Origin: Arthrobacter jiangjiafuii
GTDB lineage: Bacteria; Actinomycetota; Actinomycetes; Actinomycetales; Micrococcaceae
Assembly: GCF_018622995.1 (NCBI RefSeq)
Contig: NZ_CP076022.1
Span: 930,001-994,000, forward strand
DNA: 64,000 nt
Direction: 5' to 3'
Shown: positions 35,994 to 47,293 of the stretch, piece after piece
Numbering within the stretch: the first letter of the stretch is position 1
Layout: each line of letters starts with the position of its first letter
Notes under the pieces: model-generated
What the model saw: only the letters and a program-made list of their open reading frames with translations
The model's database searches: none
What the model was told of the DNA's origin: nothing
Translations under genes and position numbers: made by a program

Positions 35994-37231
35994 ACGACCT
36001 GGCCCTGCTGCCCGTGACGCTTGATGACATCGAGGAGGCAGCCAAGCTGCTGGACGGGGTGATCGCACGGACCCCCATCGAGGTCTCGCGTGCCCTGGGC
36101 CGGCAGACCGGCTCCAATGTCTACTTCAAGTGCGAAAACCTCCAGCGGGCCGGATCGTTCAAGGTCCGCGGCGCGTATGTCCGGATGGCCAAGCTCTCCC
36201 CGTCCGAACGCGACCGCGGCGTGGTTGCCGCGTCCGCCGGAAACCACGCGCAGGGTGTTGCAGTTGCCGCAGCCCGCCTGGGCATCAAGGCCCGGATCTT
36301 CATGCCCCTGGGCGTGGCCCTGCCGAAGCTTGCCGCCACGCAGGGGCACGGCGCCGAGGTAGTGCTGCACGGACACAACGTTGACGAAGCGCTGGCCGAG
36401 GCCCAGCGCTACGCCGACGAGACCGGGGCTGTCCTGGTGCATCCGTTCGACAACGCCGACATCATCGCCGGGCAGGGAACCATCGGCCTGGAACTGCTGG
36501 AACAGGTCCCCGATGTGGACACCGTCCTGATGGGGGTCGGCGGCGGCGGCCTGCTGGCCGGCGTCGCGGTCGCAATCAAGGCGCGGGCCAAGGAACTCGG
36601 GCGGGAGGTACGCATCATCGGCGTGCAGGCGGAAAACGCCGCCGCGTACCCGCCGTCGCTGGCCGCCGACGCGCTGGTGCCCCTGACCAAGGTGTCAACG
36701 ATCGCCGACGGCATCGCCGTCGGCCGGCCGGGCCAGCTGCCGTTTTCCATCATCAAGGAACTGGTGGACGACGTCGTCACCGTCAGCGAGGACTCGCTGG
36801 CACGTGCGCTGATCTTCCTGCTGGAGCGCTCGAAAATGGTGGTCGAGCCGGCCGGCGCTGTGGGCGTGGCGGCCCTGCTGGACGGCAAGATCGAAAACCC
36901 GGGCAACACCGCCGTCATACTCTCCGGCGGCAACATCGACCCGATGCTGATGCTGAAAGTGATCCAGCGCGGCCTGGCCGCAGCGGGCCGCTACCTGGTG
37001 GTGCGGATCCTGCTTGATGACCGGCCGGGTTCGCTGGCGACCATTTCCCGGATCATCGCCGAGTCCGATGCGAACGTTACGGGCGTGGACCATACCCGGG
37101 TGGGCGGATCGATCAGCATGGGGGACGTGGCCATCACCATCAATATGGAAACCAAGGGACACGAGCACTGCGAACAGGTGCTGAACAACCTGCGTGCCCA
37201 AGGATTCCAGCCCGTCGTGCTGCACGGCTAA
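35990..37231 (+). CDS. ilvA: Threonine ammonia-lyase
   Basis: A 413-residue PLP enzyme converting threonine to 2-oxobutanoate, the entry step to isoleucine. The PLP-lysine region KCENLQRAGSFKVRGAY is near residue 55, with ASAGNHAQGVA and the glycine-rich GVGGGGLLAG. A single C-terminal ACT domain (~330-410, YLVVRILLDDRPGSLATISRIIAESDANV) marks the ~400-residue class rather than the 500-residue E. coli IlvA. The GTG overlaps the upstream stop by 4 nt. Confidence 0.9.
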   Translation: MNDLALLPVTLDDIEEAAKLLDGVIARTPIEVSRALGRQTGSNVYFKCENLQRAGSFKVRGAYVRMAKLSPSERDRGVVAASAGNHAQGVAVAAARLGIKARIFMPLGVALPKLAATQGHGAEVVLHGHNVDEALAEAQRYADETGAVLVHPFDNADIIAGQGTIGLELLEQVPDVDTVLMGVGGGGLLAGVAVAIKARAKELGREVRIIGVQAENAAAYPPSLAADALVPLTKVSTIADGIAVGRPGQLPFSIIKELVDDVVTVSEDSLARALIFLLERSKMVVEPAGAVGVAALLDGKIENPGNTAVILSGGNIDPMLMLKVIQRGLAAAGRYLVVRILLDDRPGSLATISRIIAESDANVTGVDHTRVGGSISMGDVAITINMETKGHEHCEQVLNNLRAQGFQPVVLHG

Positions 37232-37234
37232 GGC

Positions 37235-37837
37235 ATGCTGGCGAAGCGGGCCAGGACGGCCCTGTACGTATCCCTGGGCCTGGCGGCACTGATCTGGGCC
37301 TGCTATCTGCTGGCCATGGCTGCCGGTCCGGCCCTGCTGTACCAGCTGGGCATCCTGCCACGGCAGCTGCAGGGATTGGACGGCATCGTCTTCGGACCGC
37401 TGCTGCATGCCGGAGTCAACCATCTGCTGGGGAACACCCTGCCGCTGGTGGTCTTTTCCTTCCTGACCCTGCTCGAGGGCGTCAGGCGGTATCTGGTGGT
37501 CCTCGGCACATCCTGGCTGGCCTCCGGACTGGGTGTCTGGCTCTTCGGGGGCGGACTGACCGTGGGAATTTCCGGCGTCGTCTTCGGATTGTTTGCTTAT
37601 CTGATGGTGCGCGGCATCTACAACCGGGACATCCTGCAGCTGCTGCTCGGCGGCTTCCTGTTCCTGGTTTACGGATCGCTGCTCTGGGGCGTGCTGCCGG
37701 TGTCCATCGGTGTTTCCTGGCAGGCGCACCTCTTCGGCGCGGCCGGGGGAGTGCTTGCCGCGGTGCTGCTCAGCAGGCACCGGCAGGGCAGGGGCACACG
37801 CAAAAGCGGGCCCTCCCAATGGAAGGACCCGCGATGA
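37235..37837 (+). CDS. Rhomboid family intramembrane serine protease
   Basis: A 200-residue protein with six hydrophobic helices. The rhomboid active site is intact: catalytic Ser113 in VGISGVVFGLF, His165 in SWQAHLFGAAGG, and the oxyanion-stabilising HAGVNHLLGNTLPL around residue 58-71. The minimal six-helix core has no extra domain. ATG lies 3 nt after the ilvA stop, so it probably shares that transcript. Substrate unknown. Confidence 0.87.
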   Translation: MLAKRARTALYVSLGLAALIWACYLLAMAAGPALLYQLGILPRQLQGLDGIVFGPLLHAGVNHLLGNTLPLVVFSFLTLLEGVRRYLVVLGTSWLASGLGVWLFGGGLTVGISGVVFGLFAYLMVRGIYNRDILQLLLGGFLFLVYGSLLWGVLPVSIGVSWQAHLFGAAGGVLAAVLLSRHRQGRGTRKSGPSQWKDPR

Positions 37838-37849
37838 CGTGCGAAAAAA

Positions 37850-38341
37850 TCAGGAGCTGTAGGGCTTGGCTGCAATGATCTCCACGGAGATGCTCTTGCC
37901 GTTGGGCGCCGTGTACGTGGCGGTGTCGCCGGCCTTCATGCCCTGGATGGCTGCGCCGAGGGGCGACTTTTCGCTGTAGACGTTGATGTCCGAGTCGCCG
38001 GCGATTTCGCGGCTTCCCAGCAGGAAGGTCTCCAGATCGCCGGCGATCCTGGCTTCCACCAGCATGCCGGGCTCCACCACGCCGTCGTCCGCCGGGGCCT
38101 CGCCCACCTGGGCGGTGCGGAGCAGATGGGTCAGCTGGCGGATGCGTGCCTCAGCCTTGCCCTGCTCTTCCTTGGCCGCGTGGTACCCGCCGTTCTCCTT
38201 CAAATCGCCCTCGGACCGTGCCTGCTCAATGCGGGCAACGATTTCCGTGCGGCCGGGGCCGGACAGATGGTCCAGTTCCGCCTTCAGGCGGTCGTAAGAC
38301 TCCTGAGTGAGCCAAGCGGCAGGTGCGCTGTTGGTGGACAC
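37850..38341 (-). CDS. greA: Transcription elongation factor GreA
   Basis: A 163-residue factor that rescues backtracked RNA polymerase. The N-terminal coiled coil (WLTQESYDRLKAELDHLSG ... ARSEGDLKENGGYHAAKEEQGKAEARIRQL) carries the acidic tip residues in GDLKENGGYHAAK. The C-terminal FKBP-like domain ends with SPLGAAIQGMKAGDTATYTAPNG. GTG at 38341 follows AAGGAGAG; the upstream extension has no such signal. Confidence 0.93.
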   Translation of the reverse strand: MSTNSAPAAWLTQESYDRLKAELDHLSGPGRTEIVARIEQARSEGDLKENGGYHAAKEEQGKAEARIRQLTHLLRTAQVGEAPADDGVVEPGMLVEARIAGDLETFLLGSREIAGDSDINVYSEKSPLGAAIQGMKAGDTATYTAPNGKSISVEIIAAKPYSS

Positions 38342-38588
38342 GGGTCTCTCCTTATGTGACGACCGGACCAAACAAACTGGGCCGGTGGCTGAATACGCTT
38401 TTAAGGCCGGAATGGCCTGACAAGCAAAGACCCCGCCGGGCGGTGACCGGCTGTGTGCTGATCACCTGGGCGGGGCGTAACGTACGGTCCATACTAGTTC
38501 TGAAAACCCGTTTACCCAAGAACCCTGCGGGCTTGATCGCAGAAACCAAACGTGCGCACGGGCAAGGCGGGCCCTCCCTCCAGGGAAA

Positions 38589-39050
38589 TCAGTTGGGGTC
38601 GATGGTCCAGCAGGCGTTCACTCCGCCGGTCACACCCAGTGAATCCGTGCGCAGAGCGAGCCGGTGCGCAGTGGTCCGCTCTTCGGCCGGGCCCACTGTA
38701 ACGTTTTTCCAGCCCACGACGGCATGGGTTTCATTGAGGACCTGGACGGCGCAGGAAACGGTGGCGTCGGTGTCCTTGGTGACCTGGAAATCGACGGTGG
38801 CATGCCCGGCGTCGGGAATCGTGAAACCGACATCCTTGAAGGTGACGTCACCGCCCTCGGACGGCAAGGCGAAATAGCCGGCAGCAACCGCACCGAGCAG
38901 CAGGGCAGCACCGCCGGCAACGATCTTGGTGCGACGCGAGAGGCCCGGCTTGGGAGCACCGTATCGATTGGCTAATCTTGATGCTGACGGAGAACCATCC
39001 GGCGTCTGATCAGGGACCGGCTGCTTGTCAGGACCTTCCTCAATGCTCAC
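38589..39050 (-). CDS. DUF4307 domain membrane protein
   Basis: A 153-residue protein: a Pro/Asp-rich cytoplasmic N-terminus, LANRYGAP, one helix (IVAGGAALLLGAVAAGYFAL), then a small extracytoplasmic domain with VTFKDVGFTIPDAGHATVDFQV and CWTIDPN. This is the DUF4307 pattern of actinobacteria. It is divergent from mca with about 59 nt between start codons, an arrangement I believe is common in relatives. Two Cys (SCAVQV, ACWTI) may form a disulfide. Function unknown. Confidence 0.8.
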   Translation of the reverse strand: MSIEEGPDKQPVPDQTPDGSPSASRLANRYGAPKPGLSRRTKIVAGGAALLLGAVAAGYFALPSEGGDVTFKDVGFTIPDAGHATVDFQVTKDTDATVSCAVQVLNETHAVVGWKNVTVGPAEERTTAHRLALRTDSLGVTGGVNACWTIDPN

Positions 39051-39109
39051 CGCTCCATTTTATCGGAGTTTTCCCGTCTGATTTCCGCCGACCTCTCAGG
39101 AGCCGCTTC

Positions 39110-40039
39110 GTGCCGACCGCCCCAACTGACAATTCCCCTGCCCGGGAGCCGCTGCGCCTGCTGGCCGTCCACGCCCATCCGGATGACGAGGCCAGCAAGG
39201 GTGCGGCCACCATGGCCGCCTACGCGGCGCAGGGTGTCGAAGTCATGGTGGCCACCTGCACCGGCGGGGAGCGCGGCAGCGTGCTGAACCCGGCCATGGA
39301 GTCCAATGCCGGGGCCAAACGGGACCTTGCCGGGCTGCGGCGCACGGAGATGGCCAACGCCCGCAGGGAACTGAACGTGCAGCACCGGTGGCTGGGCTTC
39401 ATGGACTCGGGTCTTCCCGAGGGGGACCCGCTGCCGGACCTGCCCTTCGGCTGCTTTGCCCTGGAACCCCTGTCCCATGCAGCGGCGCCGCTGGTCAGGC
39501 TCGTGCGCCGGTTCCGTCCGCACGTGATCATCAGCTACGACGAGAACGGCGGCTATCCGCACCCGGACCACATCATGGCGCACAAGGTGGCAGTTGAAGC
39601 CTTCGAAGCTGCCGGGGATCCGGACCGGTATCCGGGCACCGGGGCGGCCTGGGAGCCGTTGAAGCTCTACTATGACCGCGCGTTCAACCCCGAACGGTTC
39701 CGGGCGCTGCACGATGCGCTCATTGAGGCAGGTCTGTCCTCTCCTTACGCGGAGCGGATCGCTGCATGGGCTGAAACCGACACCGAGGGACACCAGCCTC
39801 CGGCACCGACCCATCCGACCACCACCCAGATTCAGTGTGGCGACTTTTTCGAGGCCCGCGACCGTGCGCTGAAGAGCCACCGGACGCAGGTTGACCCTGA
39901 CGGCTTCTTTTTCGCCGTCAACGCCGACTCCCAGCGCAAGGTCTGGCCGTGGGAAGACTATTCGCTGATTATGTCCAGGGTTCAGACCGAGCTCCCGGAG
40001 ACAGACCTCTTTGCCGGTATCCGCGCTGGTTTAGGATAG
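39110..40039 (+). CDS. mca: Mycothiol S-conjugate amidase
   Basis: A 309-residue zinc amidase of the LmbE/PIG-L fold that cleaves mycothiol conjugates in detoxification. The metal site AVHAHPDDEASKG begins near residue 19 and the third ligand is in YPHPDHIMAHKVA; GERGSVLNPAM and the C-terminal FFFAVNADSQRKVWPWEDYSL support Mca over MshB. GTG at 39110 has CAGGAG 7 nt upstream. The open frame further upstream overlaps the divergent DUF4307 gene and is not used. Marks the organism as a mycothiol producer. Confidence 0.9.
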   Translation: MPTAPTDNSPAREPLRLLAVHAHPDDEASKGAATMAAYAAQGVEVMVATCTGGERGSVLNPAMESNAGAKRDLAGLRRTEMANARRELNVQHRWLGFMDSGLPEGDPLPDLPFGCFALEPLSHAAAPLVRLVRRFRPHVIISYDENGGYPHPDHIMAHKVAVEAFEAAGDPDRYPGTGAAWEPLKLYYDRAFNPERFRALHDALIEAGLSSPYAERIAAWAETDTEGHQPPAPTHPTTTQIQCGDFFEARDRALKSHRTQVDPDGFFFAVNADSQRKVWPWEDYSLIMSRVQTELPETDLFAGIRAGLG

Positions 40040-40087
40040 GGGGCAGGGACGGCGTAAAGCTGCCTGCTGCCAAGAGAGAGAAAACCC

Positions 40088-40402
40088 GTGAACTTCCTGT
40101 ACAGCCTGCCCTCGCTCGTTAACCCAGGCGGAATGGAGGAAGACGAGCTGAAATCCGGTGTCGGTATCGCCGACGTGACACCGGGCCTGCTGGGCTTCCT
40201 GGCTACCGCCTTCCTGGTGCTGGTTGTGGTGTTCCTCATCCGCGATATGGTCAAGCGCATCCGCCGTGTCCGTTACCGTGAGCAGGCGCTGACCGGTGTG
40301 GGAACCGACGTGTTTATTCCCAGCGCCGAGGAGCCCGGCGCGCTCTCCAAGGAGCCGGCAGCCGGCGACGACGCACGGCCCGGCCGCACCGAACGCGGCT
40401 AG
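40088..40402 (+). CDS. Small single-pass membrane protein of unknown function
   Basis: A 104-residue protein: short start with LNPGG-like turn, ADVTPGLLGFLATAFLVLVVVFLIRDMVKRIRRVRYREQA as one helix plus a strongly basic juxtamembrane stretch, and a polar acidic tail. GTG at 40088 follows GAGAGAGAAAA. It lies 48 nt after mca and 9 nt before the thioredoxin-domain gene, so it is probably part of that operon. I know no function. Confidence 0.7.
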   Translation: MNFLYSLPSLVNPGGMEEDELKSGVGIADVTPGLLGFLATAFLVLVVVFLIRDMVKRIRRVRYREQALTGVGTDVFIPSAEEPGALSKEPAAGDDARPGRTERG

Positions 40403-40411
40403 GGGCACCTG

Positions 40412-42610
<2,199 letters not shown>

Positions 42611-42612
42611 GG

Positions 42613-43353
42613 CTACGCGGCGGGCACCGAGAGCACTGCGAGCAGGATGGCAATGTAGTGGCAGGCAAAGCCGGCCAGGGTGAAGGCATGGAAGATCTCA
42701 TGGAACCCGAACCAGTCCAGTGACGGATTCGGCTTCTTCAGGGCGTAGATCACGGCACCGGCTATGTACATGGCGCCGCCTACACAGACGAGCACCGCTG
42801 CGGCGGGATTCACGGTCAGGAAATCCGGAATGTAGACGAGCGCGGCAAGGCCGAGGGCAATGTAGACCGGGGTGTAGAGCCAGCGCGGGGCATTGAGCCA
42901 CACCAGCCGGAAGAGGACCCCGGCCACCGCCCCGCCCCAGATGAACCAGAGCAGGACTTCGGCTTTTTCCGGGGGCAGCAGGGCCCAGGCCAGCGGCGTG
43001 TACGAGCCGGCAATCACCAGCATGATGTTCGTGTGGTCCAGGCGCTTGAGAATCCGCTTGACCTTGGGGGACCAGTTGCCCCGGTGGTAGACCGCCGAAA
43101 CGCCAAACAGCAGGACTCCGGTGACAGCATAAACGGTGGAAGCAATGCGGGTGCCGGTGGTCGGCGCCAGGGCTATCAGGACTATGCCGGCGGCCAGGAC
43201 CAGCGGGGTGGCCCCGGCATGCAGCCAGCCACGGAATTTCGGTTTGATATCCAGGATGTCCGCAACGTGCTCGACGGCGGATTCCACCGGTCCGGGAGCG
43301 TTCCGTGAGGTGGGATTCCGCTCTGCCGGGGCGGACGACGATGAAGAAGCCAT
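42613..43353 (-). CDS. Hemolysin III / PAQR family membrane protein
   Basis: A 246-residue seven-helix protein. PAQR signature residues are present: KPKFRGWLHAG, SAVYHRGNWSPKVKRILKRLDHTNIMLVIAGSYTPLA and FHEIFHAFTLAGFACHYIAI, with Ser/His/Asp metal ligands. Bacterial members are linked to membrane-fluidity or hydrolase functions; 'hemolysin' is historical. TAGGAT lies 7 nt before the ATG on the minus strand with no Shine-Dalgarno, so the mRNA is probably leaderless. It ends 3 nt from the stop of the convergent DUF255 gene. Confidence 0.87.
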   Translation of the reverse strand: MASSSSSAPAERNPTSRNAPGPVESAVEHVADILDIKPKFRGWLHAGATPLVLAAGIVLIALAPTTGTRIASTVYAVTGVLLFGVSAVYHRGNWSPKVKRILKRLDHTNIMLVIAGSYTPLAWALLPPEKAEVLLWFIWGGAVAGVLFRLVWLNAPRWLYTPVYIALGLAALVYIPDFLTVNPAAAVLVCVGGAMYIAGAVIYALKKPNPSLDWFGFHEIFHAFTLAGFACHYIAILLAVLSVPAA

Positions 43354-43514
43354 GTAAAAAATCCTAACCTACGCAACGGTAGGTTACGGAGCGGCGAGCT
43401 GCCCCCGCAGCCCCGGAAAACCCGCCGCGCACGATCGGTGCGTATTTTGGGAATACACTTTTTAGTGCGCCACCCGCTCCCGGGTCGCGTTACCCCGGCA
43501 CAGAGGACAGGCAG

Positions 43515-44288
43515 GTGCGGCTCCGCATGAGGTTCCCGGGCGTTGTGTATGCCTACTACGAGCGCAAGCTGCGCCGCAGCCTCAGCACGGACCGCATTCC
43601 CGGACACATCGGCGTCATGGTGGACGGCAACCGGCGCTGGGCAAAGCTCGCCGGTGCGCCCACTGCCGACGGGCACCAGGCCGGCGCAGACAAGATCCTG
43701 GAATTCCTTGGCTGGTGCCAGGAACTGGGCGTGCGCCGGGTAACGCTGTACATGCTCTCCACCGACAACCTGAACCGGGATCCGGACGAGCTTGATCCCC
43801 TGCTGGACATCATCGGCAACACCCTGGACCGGCTGGGGGAGAAGGGGGACCTGCGGGTCAACGCCGTTGGCGCCCTGGACATCCTGCCGGCCGATCTCAG
43901 CCGGAAACTCAACGCGCTCGGGGCCAGCACCGCGGACGCCGAAGGCCTGCACGTCAACGTAGCCATCGGCTACGGCGGACGACGGGAAATCGTGGACGCC
44001 GTCAAAGAACTCCTGAACGACGCAGCCGCGCACGGCAAGACCATAGCCGAAATCACCGACGAGCTGTGCGACACCCAGATCTCCGAGTATCTCTATACCC
44101 GCGGCCAGCCCGATCCGGAACTGGTGATCCGCACCTCCGGCGAGCAGCGGCTGTCCGGATTCCTGATGTGGCAGAGCGCCTACAGCGAGTTCTATTTCTG
44201 CGAGGCACTCTGGCCGGACTTCCGCCGCGTGGACTTCCTGCGCGCGTTGCGCGACTACGCGTCCCGGCAGCGCCGCTTCGGATCCTGA
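43515..44288 (+). CDS. uppS: Isoprenyl transferase (undecaprenyl/decaprenyl diphosphate synthase family)
   Basis: A 257-residue cis-prenyltransferase. It shows HIGVMVDGNRRWAK with the catalytic Asp, GHQAGADKILEFLGWCQELG, NVAIGYGGRREIVDAV, and the signature PDPELVIRTSGEQRLSGFLMWQSAYSEFYF. The N-terminus resembles short-chain (Z-farnesyl) synthases of mycobacteria as well as long-chain ones, so product length is uncertain. Starts at GTG 43515 or ATG 43527; AGAGGACAGG precedes the former. It supplies a lipid carrier for cell-wall building. Confidence 0.9.
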   Translation: MRLRMRFPGVVYAYYERKLRRSLSTDRIPGHIGVMVDGNRRWAKLAGAPTADGHQAGADKILEFLGWCQELGVRRVTLYMLSTDNLNRDPDELDPLLDIIGNTLDRLGEKGDLRVNAVGALDILPADLSRKLNALGASTADAEGLHVNVAIGYGGRREIVDAVKELLNDAAAHGKTIAEITDELCDTQISEYLYTRGQPDPELVIRTSGEQRLSGFLMWQSAYSEFYFCEALWPDFRRVDFLRALRDYASRQRRFGS

Positions 44289-44430
44289 TTTCCCGGCACT
44301 TGGCCTAAGTTCCCGGTACCCCGCACAAAACGGAACTGTGTCCTGCAGCGGGCAAAGCCCGACCCGGCGTACCTTGGTGCTATTGATCACCCGCACCTAT
44401 CCGGGGCAGCGCCCCTGAGTGGAGTTTCCC

Positions 44431-45819
44431 GTGGCTGTGCCTTCTTCCCCGCGAACTTCCCCGCGAACCTCTCCCGAACCCCGTCCGGCACCGGATCCGG
44501 CCCTGCAAGGACCGGGCGCCGGGGACGCTCCGGCCGGGTTTGTGCTGGACACCTCGGTGCTGCTTTCGGATCCGAGGGCGGTGCTGCGGTTCGCCGAACA
44601 CGAGGTGATCCTTCCGCTGGTGGTGATCACCGAACTGGAAAAGAAACGCCACGATCCGGAACTGGGCTATTTCGCCCGCGCCGCCCTGCGCCTGCTCGAC
44701 GACCTGCGCGCCGAACACGGCGGGCTGGGCGCCCCCGTTCCGCTGGGCGACTCCGGCGGAACCCTGCGGGTGGAGCTGAACCATGTATCGCTGGACGTGC
44801 TTCCCCACGGAATCCGCGGCGTCGACAATGACAGCCGTATCCTCGCCGTCGCCCGGGCCCTGGCGGATGAGGGGCGGAACATCACCGTGGTCTCCAAGGA
44901 CCTGCCGATGCGGGTCAAGGCCTCGGCCGTGGGCCTGCGGGCCGAGGAATACCGTTCCGGCCTGGTCCGGGACACCGGCTGGACCGGCGTCGTGGAACTG
45001 GACGTCACGGACGCCGACGTCGACGGCCTGTACGAACACCGTCCGGTCTTCATTCCCGGGGCTGCAGAACAGCCGGTGAACACCGGAGTGGTCCTGGTCT
45101 CCGGCCGGGGCTCGGCGCTGGGCCGGGTCGGGGCGGACAAACAGGTGCGGCTGGTCCGCGGCGACCGCGAGGTGTTTGGCCTGCACGGGCGCTCCGCAGA
45201 GCAGCGGCTGGCCATTGACCTGCTGATGGATCCGGCGGTGGGGATCGTGTCGCTGGGCGGCCGGGCGGGCACCGGCAAGTCCGCGTTGGCATTGTGTGCG
45301 GGGCTGGAGGCGGTGCTGGAGCGCCGCGAGCACCGCAAGGTGGTGGTGTTCCGCCCGCTCTATGCAGTGGGCGGCCAGGAGCTGGGCTACCTGCCGGGCA
45401 GCGAAGCGGAGAAGATGGGGCCCTGGGGCCAGGCCGTGTTCGACACGCTGGAGGCGCTGGTCTCCAAGGAAGTGGTGGAGGAGATCCTGGACCGCGGCAT
45501 GCTTGAGGTCCTGCCGCTCACGCATATCCGGGGCAGGTCGCTGCATGACTCCTTCGTGATCGTGGACGAGGCCCAGTCGCTGGAGAAGAACGTCCTGCTG
45601 ACCGTGCTGTCCCGGATCGGGCAGAACTCACGCGTGGTGCTGACCCACGACATCGCGCAGCGCGACAATCTGCGGGTGGGCCGCCATGACGGGGTTGCCG
45701 CCGTCGTCGAAACCCTGAAGGGCCATCCGCTCTTCGGCCACATCACCCTGACCCGGTCCGAGCGCTCGCCGATTGCCGCGCTGGTCACGGAACTGCTGGA
45801 GGAGGGCCAGATCGGCTAA
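44431..45819 (+). CDS. PIN-PhoH family protein (PhoH2)
   Basis: A 462-residue protein. After a Ser/Pro-rich N-terminus (~40 residues), a PIN ribonuclease domain begins [21 protein letters not shown] with [12 protein letters not shown] and an Asp-rich [15 protein letters not shown]. The PhoH ATPase/helicase domain carries Walker [16 protein letters not shown] and [20 protein letters not shown]. Such PhoH2 proteins are RNA helicase-ribonucleases and often belong to toxin-antitoxin-like loci, but no antitoxin gene is seen upstream here. GTG 44431 has GTGGAG upstream; GTG 44419 is an alternative. Confidence 0.86.
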   Translation: MAVPSSPRTSPRTSPEPRPAPDPALQGPGAGDAPAGFVLDTSVLLSDPRAVLRFAEHEVILPLVVITELEKKRHDPELGYFARAALRLLDDLRAEHGGLGAPVPLGDSGGTLRVELNHVSLDVLPHGIRGVDNDSRILAVARALADEGRNITVVSKDLPMRVKASAVGLRAEEYRSGLVRDTGWTGVVELDVTDADVDGLYEHRPVFIPGAAEQPVNTGVVLVSGRGSALGRVGADKQVRLVRGDREVFGLHGRSAEQRLAIDLLMDPAVGIVSLGGRAGTGKSALALCAGLEAVLERREHRKVVVFRPLYAVGGQELGYLPGSEAEKMGPWGQAVFDTLEALVSKEVVEEILDRGMLEVLPLTHIRGRSLHDSFVIVDEAQSLEKNVLLTVLSRIGQNSRVVLTHDIAQRDNLRVGRHDGVAAVVETLKGHPLFGHITLTRSERSPIAALVTELLEEGQIG

Positions 45820-45845
45820 GGCCGGCTGCCCGCTACATCTGCCCG

Positions 45846-46670
45846 CTACATCCGGCCGTAGCGGGCCCGGACCAGGGCAAAAGCGCCGTAGCAGATCAGC
45901 CCTGTAGCGATCACAGCGACAATGTATGGCCCGTCCGGAGCCGCCAGCAGCCGTTTGAGGCTGCCGTCCAGCCCGGTGGATTCTCCGGGGCTGTTGTGGA
46001 GGGCAGCAAAAATGAACAACCCGCCGGCCAGGATCAGGGCGATGCCCTTCGCGACGTGCCCGGTGACGCCAAGGACTTCAATGGCTTGTCCCCGGCGCGT
46101 GCCGGCGAAGTGCCGGAGTTCGCTCCGGAACTTGCGGCGCGCACCCTTATAGATGAAGTACACGCCGATGCCCAGGATGAGCAGGCCGACGGCGGTAAGC
46201 GCGGGCCGGCCTGCAGGCGAGGCGAGGACTGTGGAACTGAAATGCGCGGTGGAATCCCCGGAGTCCCTGCCCCGGCCCCGGGCGAAGGCGGCGAAGGTCG
46301 CCGCGACGCTGCCGTAGATCAGCACCAGTGACCCGGAGGAAACCGCCTTGGTGAGGCGGGTCCCGGCCGGTTTCCGGCGCACGCGCACGGTCGCCTCGCC
46401 GAGTTGCCGCAATGCCAGCGCGGCGCAGGCGGCGCACCCGCCCCACATGAGGGCCGGCCCGGCCGCGGACGCGGCCAGCGGTCCGAGGGCGCCGCTGGTG
46501 TCAGCATCGCCGTACCGGCCGAAAACCAGGCGCAGCGCAATGAAGCCGATGAGGATGTGCAGCAGGGCCATCACAGCGAAACCGGCCCGGGCCAGGAAAT
46601 CCAGGCTGTCATTGTTGGAGGCCCGTTCCAGGGCCTCGGCCGGGCTCCCGGCGGCAGTGTCGTCGGCCAT
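45846..46670 (-). CDS. DUF1206 domain membrane protein
   Basis: A 274-residue protein with six hydrophobic helices in three similar pairs, the DUF1206 pattern (LARAGFAVMALLHILIGFIALRL ... GHVAKGIALILAGGLFIFAAL ... GPYIVAVIATGLICYGAFALVRARY). Function unknown. ATG 46670 follows TACACT by 6 nt on the minus strand, so it is probably leaderless. It diverges from the prepilin peptidase gene and converges on phoH. The frame is open further upstream but only through the divergent promoter region. Confidence 0.8.
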   Translation of the reverse strand: MADDTAAGSPAEALERASNNDSLDFLARAGFAVMALLHILIGFIALRLVFGRYGDADTSGALGPLAASAAGPALMWGGCAACAALALRQLGEATVRVRRKPAGTRLTKAVSSGSLVLIYGSVAATFAAFARGRGRDSGDSTAHFSSTVLASPAGRPALTAVGLLILGIGVYFIYKGARRKFRSELRHFAGTRRGQAIEVLGVTGHVAKGIALILAGGLFIFAALHNSPGESTGLDGSLKRLLAAPDGPYIVAVIATGLICYGAFALVRARYGRM

Positions 46671-46776
46671 GGGGCCAGTGTATTCCGGTGGTTGCCAGCG
46701 GATCAGCAGCAGTTCCGTTATCCACAGGGCTGCCTGGCCGGGCACCGCGCGTTTTGCTGTGGCGTACCGTGTTCCC

Positions 46777-47289
46777 ATGGTGGGGGTCCTGGGGGAATAT
46801 CATGCGGCAGGCGGTGCTGCTTTCTGGCTGCTGGGTCTGGCAGCCGCGTACTTCCTGGTCCTCGCGGTCCGGCTGGCAGTCGTTGACGCCCTGACGCACC
46901 GCCTGCCGGACCGGATGGTGCTGCCGGCTTATCCGGCAGCGGCGCTGCTGCTCGGCACGGCCGCCCTGGCCGCGGGAGACCCGGCCAGGATCGCGCCGAT
47001 GGCCGCAGCGGGAGCCGCGCTCTGGATGGCGTACTTCCTGCTGCGCCTGGGCAACCCGGCAGGACTTGGCTTCGGCGACGTCAAACTGGCCGGGGTACTG
47101 GGCCTGTACCTGGGATTTCTCGGCTGGGAATTCGTGCTGGCCGGCACCTTTGCCGCGTTCCTGCTTGGCGGCGGGTGGGGCGTGTGGCTGATCCTGTCCC
47201 GGCGGGGAACCGCCAGGACGAGCATCGCCTTCGGGCCGTTCATGCTCGCCGGTGCCGGGCTGGCGATGGTGCTGCCTGGCCTACAGTAG
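46777..47289 (+). CDS. Prepilin peptidase (A24 family)
   Basis: A 170-residue membrane aspartyl protease lacking the N-terminal methylase domain. The two active Asp regions are visible: VVDALTHRLPDRMVLP and GFGDVKLAGVLGLYLG (GxGD). It processes type IV pilin-like signal peptides in TadV/CpaA-type systems, but no pilin genes are in the window. ATG 46777 follows TACCGT by 6 nt. It ends 4 nt before the NUDIX start. Confidence 0.83.
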   Translation: MVGVLGEYHAAGGAAFWLLGLAAAYFLVLAVRLAVVDALTHRLPDRMVLPAYPAAALLLGTAALAAGDPARIAPMAAAGAALWMAYFLLRLGNPAGLGFGDVKLAGVLGLYLGFLGWEFVLAGTFAAFLLGGGWGVWLILSRRGTARTSIAFGPFMLAGAGLAMVLPGLQ

Positions 47290-47293
47290 GAGC

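Noticed and set aside
44431-45819. PIN-PhoH as half of a toxin-antitoxin (phoAT-like) pair
   Set aside because: The 142 bp upstream contain no plausible antitoxin ORF in frame with a start and ribosome-binding site.
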